The notes under the pieces: model-generated
The model's input: only the letters and a program-made list of their open reading frames with translations
Database searches by the model: none
What the model was told of the DNA's origin: nothing
Part shown: positions 17,006-25,320 of the stretch, one piece after another
Layout: every line of letters starts with the position of its first letter
Numbering within the stretch: position 1 is the first letter of the stretch
Made by a program: the position numbers and the translations under genes
NCBI RefSeq assembly: GCF_004123845.1
Contig: NZ_NBDP01000019.1
Location: 520,398 to 584,397, forward strand
Source of the DNA: Allobosea sp. Tri-44
GTDB taxonomy: Bacteria > Pseudomonadota > Alphaproteobacteria > Rhizobiales > Beijerinckiaceae
Reading direction: 5' to 3'
Length of the DNA: 64,000 nucleotides

Positions 17006-19450
17006 CTATGCGGTCTCCTGATAGATCGCGTCCTGCATTTCGTGGACGGCCTTCTCGAAGCCCTCCCTGCCGCCGAACGCCTTGATGAGTTGCACGACGC
17101 TGCCCATCGCGGTGAAGGGCGTCACCTTCAGCACGTTGGCGTCGTCGAGATTGAGCACGCCCTCGTCGCGATACTTGTCGAGCAGCGCGTCGAGCACGGC
17201 ACGCGCCTGAGGCCCGTATTTTGTGAACACATCGCGCTTCCTGACGTTCTCGGCCCGCTCCCGGCGGGTGAGCGGCTTCTGGTCGAAGGCGATATGGCAG
17301 ATCAGATCGAAAGGATCGAGGATTTTGCCAAGCTCGTCCGCGACTGAATCCAGCGCCAGGCCCTCTGCTTCCAGCTCCTCGATGATCGCCTGCTTGCGTT
17401 CTGCCGATTTCCAGCGCTTGAGGAAATCGTCGAGGCTAGCGAAGCGCTTCTTCAGCTCTGTCTTGGTGAAGTCGCGCAGGGATTCGGTGACGAGCTTGCC
17501 GTTCTCGTCGAGATATTCGACGCGCTCGGCGACGATGCGGGCGCCGACGCCATCGACGTAGATCTTGCGGACTGGTCCGCCGGTTTGCTGCGGCGGACCT
17601 GGCTGATCGACCACGGTTTCGCCCTCACCGGGCTCGTATGGCCTCTGCTCATTTTCACCGAAGCCATCTGGCGTGTCATCGGGCGGCGTGATCGGATCGC
17701 CTTCGCTCGGCTCGTAAATCTGCACGGGATCGCCGTCGAAGTCAGGGTCGGCGAAATGGCCGGTCGCGCCGCGAAAATCGATTAGCGTGAAGAAGAATTT
17801 CTTCGTGTCCTCGTGAACACGGGTGCCGCGTCCCACTATTTGCTTGAACTCGGTCATCGAGCCAACCGCACGATCGAGCACGATCAGCCGGCAGGTTTGT
17901 GCATCGACCCCGGTCGATAAGAGCCGAGAGGTCGTCACCAGGACGGGGTATTTCGATTCCGGGTCGATGAAGTTGCCAAGCTGATCCTGGCCTTCCTTAT
18001 CGCTGCCGGTGATGCGCATGACGTAGCGCTGATTCTGCGAGACCAGATCGGCGTTCTCGTTGACGAGTGCCTGCCGCATCCGCGCCGCGTGCTCCTCATC
18101 GACGCAGAAGACGATGGTCTTCTGGAAGCGGTCGCCGTTTTCCTTCAGGAACTCGGTAATCTTCTTCGCAGTGAGCAGCGTGCGGTCGTCTAGAACGATA
18201 TTCCGGTCGAAATCCTTGACGTTGTAGATTCGGTCTTCGACCTCGTTGCCGGCACGGTCGAGCTGGCCGAGTTTCGGCCGGTAGCCTTCCACGTCGCGAT
18301 CGATGTGAACCTTGATCACCTTGTAGGGCGCGAGAAAGCCGTCGCTAATCCCCTGCTTCAACGAATAGGTGAAGACCGGTTCGCTGAAATAGTCGGTATT
18401 GGACACATATTCGGTTTCCTTGGGCGTGGCAGTGAGGCCGATCTGCGTTGCGCCGGAAAAATGCGTCAGGATTTCCCGCCAGGCCGAATCCTCGGCCGCG
18501 CTGCCGCGATGGCATTCGTCGATGACGATCAGATCGAAGAAGCCGGGCGAGAATTCGCGATAGAGCTTCTGCCGTTCTTCCGGGCCGGTGATCGCCTGAT
18601 AGAGCCCGAGATAGACCTCGAAGGCCGTGTCGATCCGCCGTTTCCTGTCGAGCGCCAAGGCCAGATCGACCGTGGTGCCGTCGTAGCGCTCGATCGTCTT
18701 AGCGTTGGTCGAGAGCTTCGCCATCGCCGCGCCGAACGGGCGGAAGTCGTTGACCATCGTCTGGTCGATCAGCACGTTGCGATCTGCTAGGAACAGGATG
18801 CGCTTCTTGCGGCCGGCCTTCCACAGGCGCCAGATGATCTGAAACGCCGTGTAGGTCTTGCCAGTGCCCGTCGCCATGACGAGCAGCACGCGGTCGCGGC
18901 CCTTGGCGATTGCCTCGATCGCGGCGTTGACAGCGTTCACCTGATAATAGCGCGGGGCCTTGCCGCTGCCGTCGTCGAAATAGTCCTGAAGCACGATCTG
19001 TTCGGCCTCGGCGTCGAGCCCCTTCCAGGCGCGATAGCGCGCCCACAGATCGGCCGGGGACGGAAAGGCGTCAAGGCCGAGGTTCGTTTCGATTGGAACG
19101 CTCCGGCCGGTGCGGTCGTGGAACACGAAGCCGTCGCCGTTCGAGGAGAAAACGAAGGGGACGTCCAGCGTCGCGGCATAGTCGAGCCCCTGCTGGATGC
19201 CGTGACCGACGCTGTGTGAGTTGTCCTTGGCCTCGATCAGCGCGATCGGGATGTTCGGCTTGTAGTAGAGAACGAAGTCGGCCTTCTTCGCCTTGCCGCG
19301 CGTCACCAGCTTGCCGCGCACAATGATCCGGCCTTTGGTGAAATAGACCTCCTCCCGAACCTGCACCATCTCGTCCCATCCGGCGCGCTTAATGGCCGGG
19401 AGGATGAATTTCGTGCAGATGTCGCGTTCGGTGAGCGCGTGCTTATCCAT
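17006..19450 (-). CDS. hsdR: Type I restriction endonuclease / translocase subunit
   Basis: 814 residues. The N-terminal nuclease domain shows the PD-(D/E)XK core: Asp58 in KADFVLYY, then ALIEAKDNS with Glu73 and Lys75. The SF2 motor follows: MATGTGKTYTAFQI (Walker A), VIDECHRGS (DEAH-like box) and LTATP. The C-terminal part (from about residue 600) carries the helical region that contacts the methylase. HsdR pumps DNA and cuts it when the translocating complex stalls. It is the first gene of the hsd operon and is divergent from the HNH gene, with about 140 bp between the starts for two promoters. Confidence 0.96.
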   Translation of the reverse strand: MDKHALTERDICTKFILPAIKRAGWDEMVQVREEVYFTKGRIIVRGKLVTRGKAKKADFVLYYKPNIPIALIEAKDNSHSVGHGIQQGLDYAATLDVPFVFSSNGDGFVFHDRTGRSVPIETNLGLDAFPSPADLWARYRAWKGLDAEAEQIVLQDYFDDGSGKAPRYYQVNAVNAAIEAIAKGRDRVLLVMATGTGKTYTAFQIIWRLWKAGRKKRILFLADRNVLIDQTMVNDFRPFGAAMAKLSTNAKTIERYDGTTVDLALALDRKRRIDTAFEVYLGLYQAITGPEERQKLYREFSPGFFDLIVIDECHRGSAAEDSAWREILTHFSGATQIGLTATPKETEYVSNTDYFSEPVFTYSLKQGISDGFLAPYKVIKVHIDRDVEGYRPKLGQLDRAGNEVEDRIYNVKDFDRNIVLDDRTLLTAKKITEFLKENGDRFQKTIVFCVDEEHAARMRQALVNENADLVSQNQRYVMRITGSDKEGQDQLGNFIDPESKYPVLVTTSRLLSTGVDAQTCRLIVLDRAVGSMTEFKQIVGRGTRVHEDTKKFFFTLIDFRGATGHFADPDFDGDPVQIYEPSEGDPITPPDDTPDGFGENEQRPYEPGEGETVVDQPGPPQQTGGPVRKIYVDGVGARIVAERVEYLDENGKLVTESLRDFTKTELKKRFASLDDFLKRWKSAERKQAIIEELEAEGLALDSVADELGKILDPFDLICHIAFDQKPLTRRERAENVRKRDVFTKYGPQARAVLDALLDKYRDEGVLNLDDANVLKVTPFTAMGSVVQLIKAFGGREGFEKAVHEMQDAIYQETA

Positions 19451-19588
19451 CGGCGGCGGCAGTCTCGTGTTTGGCGTGAGGCTGCGCCGACCAGGCGCCA
19501 GGAAGGATCAGCATGATGCTTGAACGAGACAAGCAAACAGTCGTCAGTATGCTCGTCACATGAGGCATGTCCAGCCGGGGCAATCGGA

Positions 19589-20601
19589 ATGCGAGCATCA
19601 TTGACCTCTGAGGCGGTCCACCACTCCATTGCAGAATTCAACGCCCTCGGCCGGGAGGCTTTTCTCCGCACCCACGGCTTCGGCACGGCCAAGGACTACA
19701 TGCTCTTGGTCGACGGTAAGGAATACGACTCGAAGGCGATCGTCGCAGTCGCGCACAAATACCTTGCAGGCGATGGACGTCCGCTGAGACACGATGAACT
19801 ATCGGGTGGTGTGGCCGACGCCGTCCGGAAGCTATCGGATTTGAACTTCCAGGTCGTCCGGCACTCCGACCGCGTGGACTGGACTTGGGACGAGCATGTG
19901 CTCGCTCTGGAGCTCTATTTCCTCAACCCCGCGTCCCCTCCTGGCAAGGCTAGCGCAGAGGTTCTGGCGCTGTCCCAATTGCTGCAGCATTTTGGCGACC
20001 GGAGAGGCATCGAGCGCGGCGAGACCTACGTAACGCCAACGGCGTCTACATGAAGATGATGAACTTCCGCCGGCTCGACCCAGCGTTCCAGGCGGCAGGC
20101 AAGGTCGGCTTGTCCCAGGGAAACAGGCTCGAGGAAGAGGTTTGGCTCACGTTCGCGAACGACCGTGAGGGATTGGCTCGGGCGGCCGCTGCAATCCGGA
20201 CGGCAATCAATGACGATGCGGTCAGCGTTAGGGATGACGCCTACGAGGCCGAGGAGGGCGGTCTGATCCTGCGCCTGCATCTGTCCCGAGAGCGGAACAG
20301 GGCGTTGGTGCAACGGAAGCGGGACCAGGCTCGCGGGCGGCATGGACTCCTGGTCTGCGAGGCGTGCGAGTTCGACTTCTCGACGGTGTATGGCGAGCTT
20401 GGCTTCGGCTTCATCGAGGTGCACCATCGAAAGCCGGTCGCGTCGTTGCAACCAGGCGACAGGACGAAGTTGGAGGACCTCGCTCTCGTCTGCGCCAATT
20501 GTCATCGCATGCTGCACCGTCGTAGCGCGCTGCTCAGCGTCGAAGATCTTCGGATGATCGTCGGCCAGCAGCGCGGGCGGCTGAATGCGGATGCAGCATA
20601 G
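19589..20601 (+). pseudogene. McrA-like HNH endonuclease, split by a one-base frameshift
   Basis: The reading frame from ATG 19589 (starting MRASLTSEAVHHSIAEFN) runs to a stop at 20051-20053, and the continuation is in another frame to 20601. Adding one base near 20029-20030 would turn ETYVTPTAST into ETYRNANGVYMKMMNFRR and join the two parts smoothly. The N-terminal segment (EFNALGREAFLRTHGFG, DGKEYDSKAIVAVAHKYL) resembles the head domain of ScoMcrA-like type IV restriction enzymes. The C-terminal part has a zinc/HNH signature: CEACEFDF, FIEVHHRKPV, LVCANCHRMLHR. Such enzymes cut methylated or phosphorothioated DNA. The shift may be a real inactivating mutation or a sequencing error. Confidence 0.75.
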
Positions 20602-20690
20602 GAAGCGCAGAGGCGCTTGCTAGCTTGATCCGTCGTTTGCGACGAGGCTGACTAGCTCAGCCGTGCCGAGCCAGCGGGTGAGCGCCTGGC
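20591..20690. repeat. Structured 100-bp repeat, copy 1
   Basis: This segment and 21250-21349 align without gaps and match at 75 of 100 bases. It folds into four consecutive stem-loops: AAGCGC/GCGCTT, TCGT/ACGA, GGCTGA/TCAGCC and GCCAG/CTGGC. Several differences between the copies keep pairing possible, which suggests selection on the folded form. It begins in the last codons of the HNH gene and ends just before the next gene. Confidence 0.7.
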
Positions 20691-20732
20691 GTGGCGAAGA
20701 CGGCTGATCACCGGACGCGCGGGGCGAAAGAG

Positions 20733-21179
20733 ATGCCATCGACACGGAGGAAGCCGGGAGGAGTTCACTTTCCCCATGTCATCACGGGCGACTGGATCGG
20801 TGAGCTTGGCCCCGCCACGAGCGTGCATTTTGGACAAGTCGTTCAGCCCGGCCCCCCAAGGCGATCGATCGAGCTCTCCTACTTGATCGCCCCTGCGACT
20901 CTGCTGATGCCGGACAAGAAGTCCCGATGGCCAGGGGTTGTGACTTTTTGGGTGCCTACACCTATGAAAACGCAGTTCCCCGATGCGGGGTTGATGTTCA
21001 AGTCCGGGCCAATGCCCTCGCTCCATCTCTCGCTTGAGGTAACGCGGCCTCAATTCTCTGACATGATGCGGTTTCTCGAGGCCGGGCGCTTCAAGGAGTT
21101 CCACTTCACAATTGAGGACGGTGCCGATGACACTTGGCCAATCCACAGCTGGGGCATGATGACCGAGATCCGTAGCTGA
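20733..21179 (+). CDS. Uncharacterised island protein, 148 aa
   Basis: ATG at 20733 with a GAAAG-like site close upstream; an in-frame GTG at 20691 is an alternative start. The sequence has beta-rich features (HFPHVITGDWIGELGPATS, SIELSYLIAPATLL, MPSLHLSLEVTR, EFHFTIEDGADDTWPIHSWG) and reads like a compact beta-sandwich. I do not recognise the family. It lies exactly between the two copies of the structured 100-bp repeat, which may mean that the repeats and gene move or act together. A minus-strand frame across the same region looks like a shadow. Confidence 0.65.
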   Translation: MPSTRRKPGGVHFPHVITGDWIGELGPATSVHFGQVVQPGPPRRSIELSYLIAPATLLMPDKKSRWPGVVTFWVPTPMKTQFPDAGLMFKSGPMPSLHLSLEVTRPQFSDMMRFLEAGRFKEFHFTIEDGADDTWPIHSWGMMTEIRS

Positions 21180-21249
21180 ATCTACGTCCCGCGCTACGAT
21201 AATGCCGCCGTGACGATCTACGCCGCCGTTGAGCGTTTGCTCTCCTGCG

Positions 21250-21349
21250 GATGCTTCATAGGAAGCGCTCAGACGCTCACTGGTGCGACCCGTCGTTAAC
21301 AACGAGGCTGACTTGCTCGGTGGTGTCGAGCCAGCCAGCGAGTTCCTGG
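21250..21349. repeat. Structured 100-bp repeat, copy 2
   Basis: Second copy of the repeat at 20591-20690, in direct orientation, 75 of 100 bases identical without gaps. The same four stems can form. In the third stem, changes give G-U pairs in place of A-U and G-C pairs, with one outer mismatch; the last stem is two pairs longer (GAGCCAG/CTGGCTC). It lies between two convergent genes (20733-21179 and 21400-21825). Confidence 0.7.
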
Positions 21350-21399
21350 CTCAGGCTCTCTCGATCCAGGCTGCTCGCGACGAAGCCGCTCTGGAAGAA

Positions 21400-21825
21400 C
21401 TAGCGCGACAGGCGCCGTTCGAGCTCGTCGAGATCGTCCTTCAGCATGTTCGCGCTGCCGCGCATCAACACGACGACCTGCTGCGTGCAGGGTCCGCTGC
21501 CGAAGAGCTTGTATTGGACCTCCGTCTGATCACGGACCTGGATGAGCACCCGGGCCATGAACTTCCCGTCCCGCTTCATCAGAATGTTGGTGAGCCGGTG
21601 CCGGTCACTGGCAGGTGGCGTCACGTCGCAAATTGCCTGTGTCGCTGACAGAACGCCCTGAGAATGGGCGATCGACCTGATCAGATCTTCGATGGCAGCA
21701 TCCTGTGCCTGGACGCTCGTAATCATCAGGGCCGCAGCGGCAGCGAGCAAGCTTCGTGTCGGAAGCTGTCGCTGGAGCGCATCACTGCCACTGCGACGAG
21801 CCGGAAGACTTCCAAGAAGAAGCAT
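21400..21825 (-). CDS. Uncharacterised exported protein, 141 aa
   Basis: ATG at 21825 with GGAGA 5 nt upstream. After a polar N-terminal stretch there is a hydrophobic segment ending in a likely signal-peptidase site (LLAAAAALMITSVQAQ, cut after the AQA motif). The mature part contains ICDVTPPASDRHRLTN, VRDQTEVQYKLFGSGPCTQQ and a helical tail, with two cysteines that could form a disulfide in the periplasm. No family is recognised. The unusually long n-region means the true start could be further in. Confidence 0.65.
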   Translation of the reverse strand: MLLLGSLPARRSGSDALQRQLPTRSLLAAAAALMITSVQAQDAAIEDLIRSIAHSQGVLSATQAICDVTPPASDRHRLTNILMKRDGKFMARVLIQVRDQTEVQYKLFGSGPCTQQVVVLMRGSANMLKDDLDELERRLSR

Positions 21826-21949
21826 GATGTCTCCGTGCGCACTGCCATCGAAATAGCCGCACGAAAGGGAACCCCTCCGTCATAGCGCGACACTCACAGC
21901 CGGTGCGTCGCTAACCCTCTGGGATCTCGAGGCTCAGCTCAGCCGGTCA

Positions 21950-22036
21950 ACAGAAATCCCCGCCCGGACAAAAGGGTTCCTTTCTGTCAAGGCGGGGACG
22001 GGTATCATCGCATTGATTTTGAACCGGAATTTCTGT
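21950..22036. promoter_or_regulatory. Resolvase binding region (res-like) upstream of the serine recombinase
   Basis: Just before the resolvase gene lies a long hairpin (21958-21997): outer stem CCCCGCC/GGCGGGG with GACA/TGTC and AAAGG/CCTTT inside. An inverted pair ACAGAAAT (21950) and ATTTCTGT (22029) flanks it, and a third TTTCTGT occurs at 21981. Clustered half-sites beside the gene are typical of resolvase binding sites, which also autoregulate the promoter. Confidence 0.5.
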
Positions 22037-22047
22037 GACAGGCTTTG

Positions 22048-22605
22048 ATGCGACGGATTGGATACGCGCGGGTCTCGACTTACGAGCAGAATCTCGATCT
22101 CCAGCTCACCGCGCTGCGGGATGCTGGGTGCAGAGAGATATTCACCGACCAGGGCATCTCCGGGGCATCGTTTGATCGACCTGGGCTCTCAGACCTTCTC
22201 GCTGCCCTCAAGCCGTCCGACATGCTGGTCGTCTGGCGGCTCGACCGCCTAGGACGGTCGCTGGTTGAGCTCGTGCGTCTCGTCAGTCAGCTCGGAGAGC
22301 GGCAGGTCGAGTTCCGCTCGCTAAACGAAGCCATCGATACATCGTCGCCGGGAGGACGCCTCCTATTTCATCTGCTGGCTGCCATGGCGGAGTTCGAGCG
22401 CTCTCTCATCAGCGAACGAACCCGAGCGGGCATGGCTGCGGCCCAGGCGCGCGGAAAGCACATCGGCCGCCAGCCAGCGCTGAACATCGAGCAGCGCCGG
22501 GCAGCTCGCTTCGAAATTGAGAAGCCCGGAGCGGACCTGGCAGCAATAGCCAACCGATATGGTGTCCATCCTCGAACGCTCCGGCGCGTCGTCAAGCAGT
22601 GTTGA
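22048..22605 (+). CDS. Serine recombinase, resolvase/invertase family
   Basis: 185 residues from ATG 22048 (a TTG at 22045 is also possible). The resolvase catalytic region is intact: GYARVSTYEQN with the nucleophile Ser10, then VVWRLDRLGRSLVELV and LLFHLLAAMAEFERSLISERT. The C-terminus carries a helix-turn-helix (LAAIANRYGVHPRTLRRVV) for DNA binding. Such enzymes resolve cointegrates of Tn3-like transposons or invert segments. No transposase is near, so it may be a remnant or a multimer-resolution system. A res-like region is directly upstream. Confidence 0.92.
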   Translation: MRRIGYARVSTYEQNLDLQLTALRDAGCREIFTDQGISGASFDRPGLSDLLAALKPSDMLVVWRLDRLGRSLVELVRLVSQLGERQVEFRSLNEAIDTSSPGGRLLFHLLAAMAEFERSLISERTRAGMAAAQARGKHIGRQPALNIEQRRAARFEIEKPGADLAAIANRYGVHPRTLRRVVKQC

Positions 22606-22620
22606 AGGTCATGCGTTGCG

Positions 22621-22938
22621 CTACATCTGGCTAGAGTCCTGCATCGCAGCGGTAATCGTGATCCGAGGCTTCGGCAGCACGCCACCCTCGGCCCTGAACC
22701 TGTCCAGCCATTCGCGCGGCGTCATGCTCTTGGGCCGGGGATAGATCGGCGTGGGAGGAGACAGCTCCACCTCGAGATGACGAAGGTCTTCGGTTATATG
22801 GCGCCGGATCTTCGTCGCGAGCTCAAGCAACTCGACGGCTTGTTCAGATGCGTGCGCCTCCTTGATCATGGAGGCGATCTCCATGTCGAGCTGCTGCAGG
22901 TGCGAGGGATACTCAAACTCGGGGAAGATGATGGCCAT
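22621..22938 (-). CDS. Uncharacterised island protein, 105 aa
   Basis: ATG at 22938. The product (starting MAIIFPEFEYPSHLQQLD) is helical: DMEIASMIKEAHASEQAVELLEL then IRRHITEDLRHLEVEL, followed by a proline-rich segment and MTPREWLDRFRAEGG. No strong ribosome-binding site is visible. It converges on the resolvase gene with a 15-nt gap. Function unknown; composition and helix periodicity favour a real gene. Confidence 0.6.
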   Translation of the reverse strand: MAIIFPEFEYPSHLQQLDMEIASMIKEAHASEQAVELLELATKIRRHITEDLRHLEVELSPPTPIYPRPKSMTPREWLDRFRAEGGVLPKPRITITAAMQDSSQM

Positions 22939-23097
22939 TGTGAAGGAGCTCGCTTTCGGTCAGCCACGTGCTGATGATTCAGTTATAGCGAGGAGCCGGA
23001 CGGACTGCGGTCGATCGTGAGCGCGATCGACGAGCGACAGCTAGACGCTGTCGGCCGGTAGCTGTAGCTGCGGCCAGCACCTGGAAAGACAGCCGCG

Positions 23098-23574
23098 ATG
23101 CCGAAGCCTCAGAAGCGCGACAACACTTACTATCTCGACAGGCTGAAGCGCGATCACCCGAAGATCCACGCGGACTACCTCGCCGGCAAGTTCTTGTCCG
23201 CTCTGCAGGCGTTTGAGGCTGCGGGACTTAAGAAGCGTCGGTCTCGGCTGCAGGAGCTCAAGAGCGCTTGGCAGGCTGCGTCCTCTGCTGAGAAGGTAGA
23301 ATTTCTACGCTGGTTGAAGATCGCGGCCGGAACTCCGACGGTCGCCACATCGTCTCCTCCGATAGCTATCGACGGCCTGCTGCAGCCTTGGGCAAAAGCG
23401 CGCATCCGGGAGATCGTGAAAGCGAAATGCCTCACGTCTGCCGACCTGATGCAGGAGTTGGGCTTCGAGCGGCACGATACCTCGCTCTTTCGAGCGCTAG
23501 CGAGAGAGAATCGGATCACCCCGGACCTGGTGATCGCGCTCGATAAGTGGCTTGTCGTTCACGCTGGCCTATGA
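23098..23574 (+). CDS. Uncharacterised protein with possible HTH, 158 aa
   Basis: ATG at 23098 with GGAAAGA about 9 nt upstream. The N-terminus (RDNTYYLDRLKRDHPKIHADYL, SALQAFEAAGLKKRRSRLQELK) is a pattern I recall from other mobile-element proteins of alphaproteobacteria. The C-terminal part (LTSADLMQELGFERHDTSLF then RENRITPDLVIALDKWL) could be a small DNA-binding fold. Probably an island regulator or accessory protein. Its end overlaps the convergent gene by 6 nt. Confidence 0.6.
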   Translation: MPKPQKRDNTYYLDRLKRDHPKIHADYLAGKFLSALQAFEAAGLKKRRSRLQELKSAWQAASSAEKVEFLRWLKIAAGTPTVATSSPPIAIDGLLQPWAKARIREIVKAKCLTSADLMQELGFERHDTSLFRALARENRITPDLVIALDKWLVVHAGL

Positions 23575-24099
23575 GGCGCCAGCTCCCGCCGACCGAACCT
23601 TCTGGAGCGCCTGCAGCTGGTCCCACCGCTTCTGCCGCTCGGCGGATGCCTCGCGCGCCCGACGCTTCTCGCGGCGGAATTGGTCGACGCTGATGCCGCG
23701 AGCATCAGCCTGCTCGGCTTCTCTCACGAGAAAGCGGGCCTGCCGCTGATTGGTTTTGTCCCTCTTGATGGCCGTCCCAACGTAGAAGCGCGCGAGGCCC
23801 AACATTTTGCGACGGCTCTCGAACTTTTGGATCTGATCCAGCTTGGCATCCGGCGCGGGCCGATCAAGATGGGGAAATTTCTGTTTGTTCTCCCGCTCCC
23901 ACTGAGCAAGCCCCCAGACGGTGTGCCGGAGGCTCAGCTTCAGCAACTCGTCGAGGAACTCTTCCAGTTCCGGCGATATCCGAATGGGCGGCTTCTTCTT
24001 CCTGGCACGCTCACGCTGCTTCCGGGACGTCGCCTGCCGGCGTTTATGAGCGGCCTTCTCTTCAGGCGAGAGATGCTTCAAGGACAGGCGCTTGGCCAT
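23569..24099 (-). CDS. Uncharacterised basic island protein, 176 aa
   Basis: ATG at 24099 preceded by GGAGAAAG. The N-terminal 40 residues are extremely basic (KAAHKRRQATSRKQRERARKK), followed by a helical region (PELEEFLDELLKLSLRHTVWGL), an FPHLDRPAPDAKLDQ segment and a long charged helix. This suggests a nucleic-acid-binding protein. No family recognised. Probably transcribed from a promoter in the long non-coding region to its right. Confidence 0.65.
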   Translation of the reverse strand: MAKRLSLKHLSPEEKAAHKRRQATSRKQRERARKKKPPIRISPELEEFLDELLKLSLRHTVWGLAQWERENKQKFPHLDRPAPDAKLDQIQKFESRRKMLGLARFYVGTAIKRDKTNQRQARFLVREAEQADARGISVDQFRREKRRAREASAERQKRWDQLQALQKVRSAGAGAS

Positions 24100-24301
24100 G
24101 ACTTTCTCCGGAGACCGAGTTGTATGCGTTACTTATAGCGGCCGGAGAGTTGGACTGCAGAAACTTCCTGGGAAGGGCAGCGAGACATTTAAGCGTGACA
24201 GAGATTGCGTTGTAGCTTCTAATTAGATTCTCTTCTTCAAAGAGTATAATAATAGACTGAACGCTGTTCTGGTCACGCTTATATGGATGCCCCGGCAACT
24301 C

Positions 24302-24357
24302 GGGCGCTATGCGCCCTCGCATGCGCGGCCTCCGGCCTTGCGCGCGCCTTCGGCGCG
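24302..24357. repeat. Cluster of three perfect GC-rich hairpins
   Basis: GGGCGC-TAT-GCGCCC (24302-24316), GGCC-TCC-GGCC (24327-24337) and CGCGCC-TTC-GGCGCG (24343-24357) follow each other within 56 nt, each with a 3-nt loop. Possible structured RNA, terminator array or protein-binding site; no gene ends directly before it. Confidence 0.4.
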
Positions 24358-24932
24358 GCCGCAAGTCTTCTCGTCGCCGGTGAGGGGGCAGGGCTCCCGG
24401 CGTCGGTGAAGTTCCTCCGGTTTGAAGCACAGCTGCGGACCTGGGAGGATAGGACGGGGAAGTGCGCCCGAGCAGGGAAGGCACTCCCATCAGCTCACTT
24501 GAATTTCTCTAGGACTTCGACATCGCTCCGGTGCGTCGGCGATGTCGTGCTCGCACTGTGAGAGGAGGATGGGCGGCACCGGCGCTCGCCCGACAGAATG
24601 ATCTCGGCGCTTCCAGACCTATCATCTCCAACCGCTCTGGCTGACAGCGCAATCTGACCGGCAGTCGGACATCGATCGCGGTGGTGGCTCAACCCGAGTT
24701 CCCAGCGTGTAGTCGTGGCGCTGGCGCTCGGCGTTGGCGATCGGGTCTGCCGTCCCGCTGAGCTGCTCGGATATGTTTCCGGACTCGACCTGATCAAGCT
24801 TCTTGCTGCGCGTCGACCAGGAGCTCGGTGAGCTAAGTCCACTGCTTTGGGTGCTATCGGTGGGCGTCTGTCGCTGCGCTCGATCCCTGTGAGCTCCTGA
24901 AGCCGCTCACTTTCATTGGCTCGATCCGTCGC

Positions 24933-25145
24933 AAGTTGACACTTTTGGGAAAAAGCCGATTTCGGGTCGGATCTGTCAACTTTATGTAAACCCTCGGGTA
25001 ACGTTGGGGGCATTTTTCGGTGTTTTGATAGCGTTTCAGGTTGCGCCATGACAACCTTCTGGACGTCGGGGAATGCCTATTTTCGGTGTTTTTCAGGGTC
25101 GAGGTTGACGGATGCAACCTGGGTGTAAACGTTCGGCAACCTGGC
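24933..25145. repeat. Inverted and direct repeat cluster downstream of the integrase gene
   Basis: AAGTTGACA (24933-24941) and TGTCAACTT (24974-24982) form a 9-bp inverted repeat. The 13-mer TTTTCGGTGTTTT occurs at 25014-25026 and 25080-25092; each copy is followed by AGGTTG-N7/8-CAACCT (25038-25057 and 25102-25120). A further half-site CAACCTGG follows near 25138. The regular 66-bp spacing suggests binding sites for a recombinase, excisionase or ParB-type protein. Confidence 0.5.
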
Positions 25146-25320
25146 TCACCCCATTCTTGCTAAATGGGGAGGCGCTGCTCCGGGCGAATTCCCAGATGCC
25201 GATCAAGCGGCGCTGGTGCTGATGGACAACCGCTCAGACGGCAAATTCGGGCGAATCGTCGTCACGCGCAAGCTCGACCTAAAGTCCGGCTCGGTCATGC
25301 GCCGAGCGTTCTCAACCCCA

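Larger units (their letters stand above)
24100..25320. other. Non-coding 1.2-kb region rich in hairpins and repeats
   Basis: No frame here has convincing protein composition. The region holds three GC-rich hairpins (24302-24357), a 9-bp inverted repeat (24933-24982) and a duplicated hairpin unit (25014-25120), each listed separately. It lies between a gene for a basic protein and the 3' end of the tyrosine integrase gene and could contain recombination, partition or replication sites of the island. Confidence 0.6.

Noticed and set aside
20652..21302. Minus-strand open frame opposite the orphan gene at 20733-21179
   Set aside because: It covers both structured repeats and has shadow-like composition; the plus-strand product looks more protein-like.
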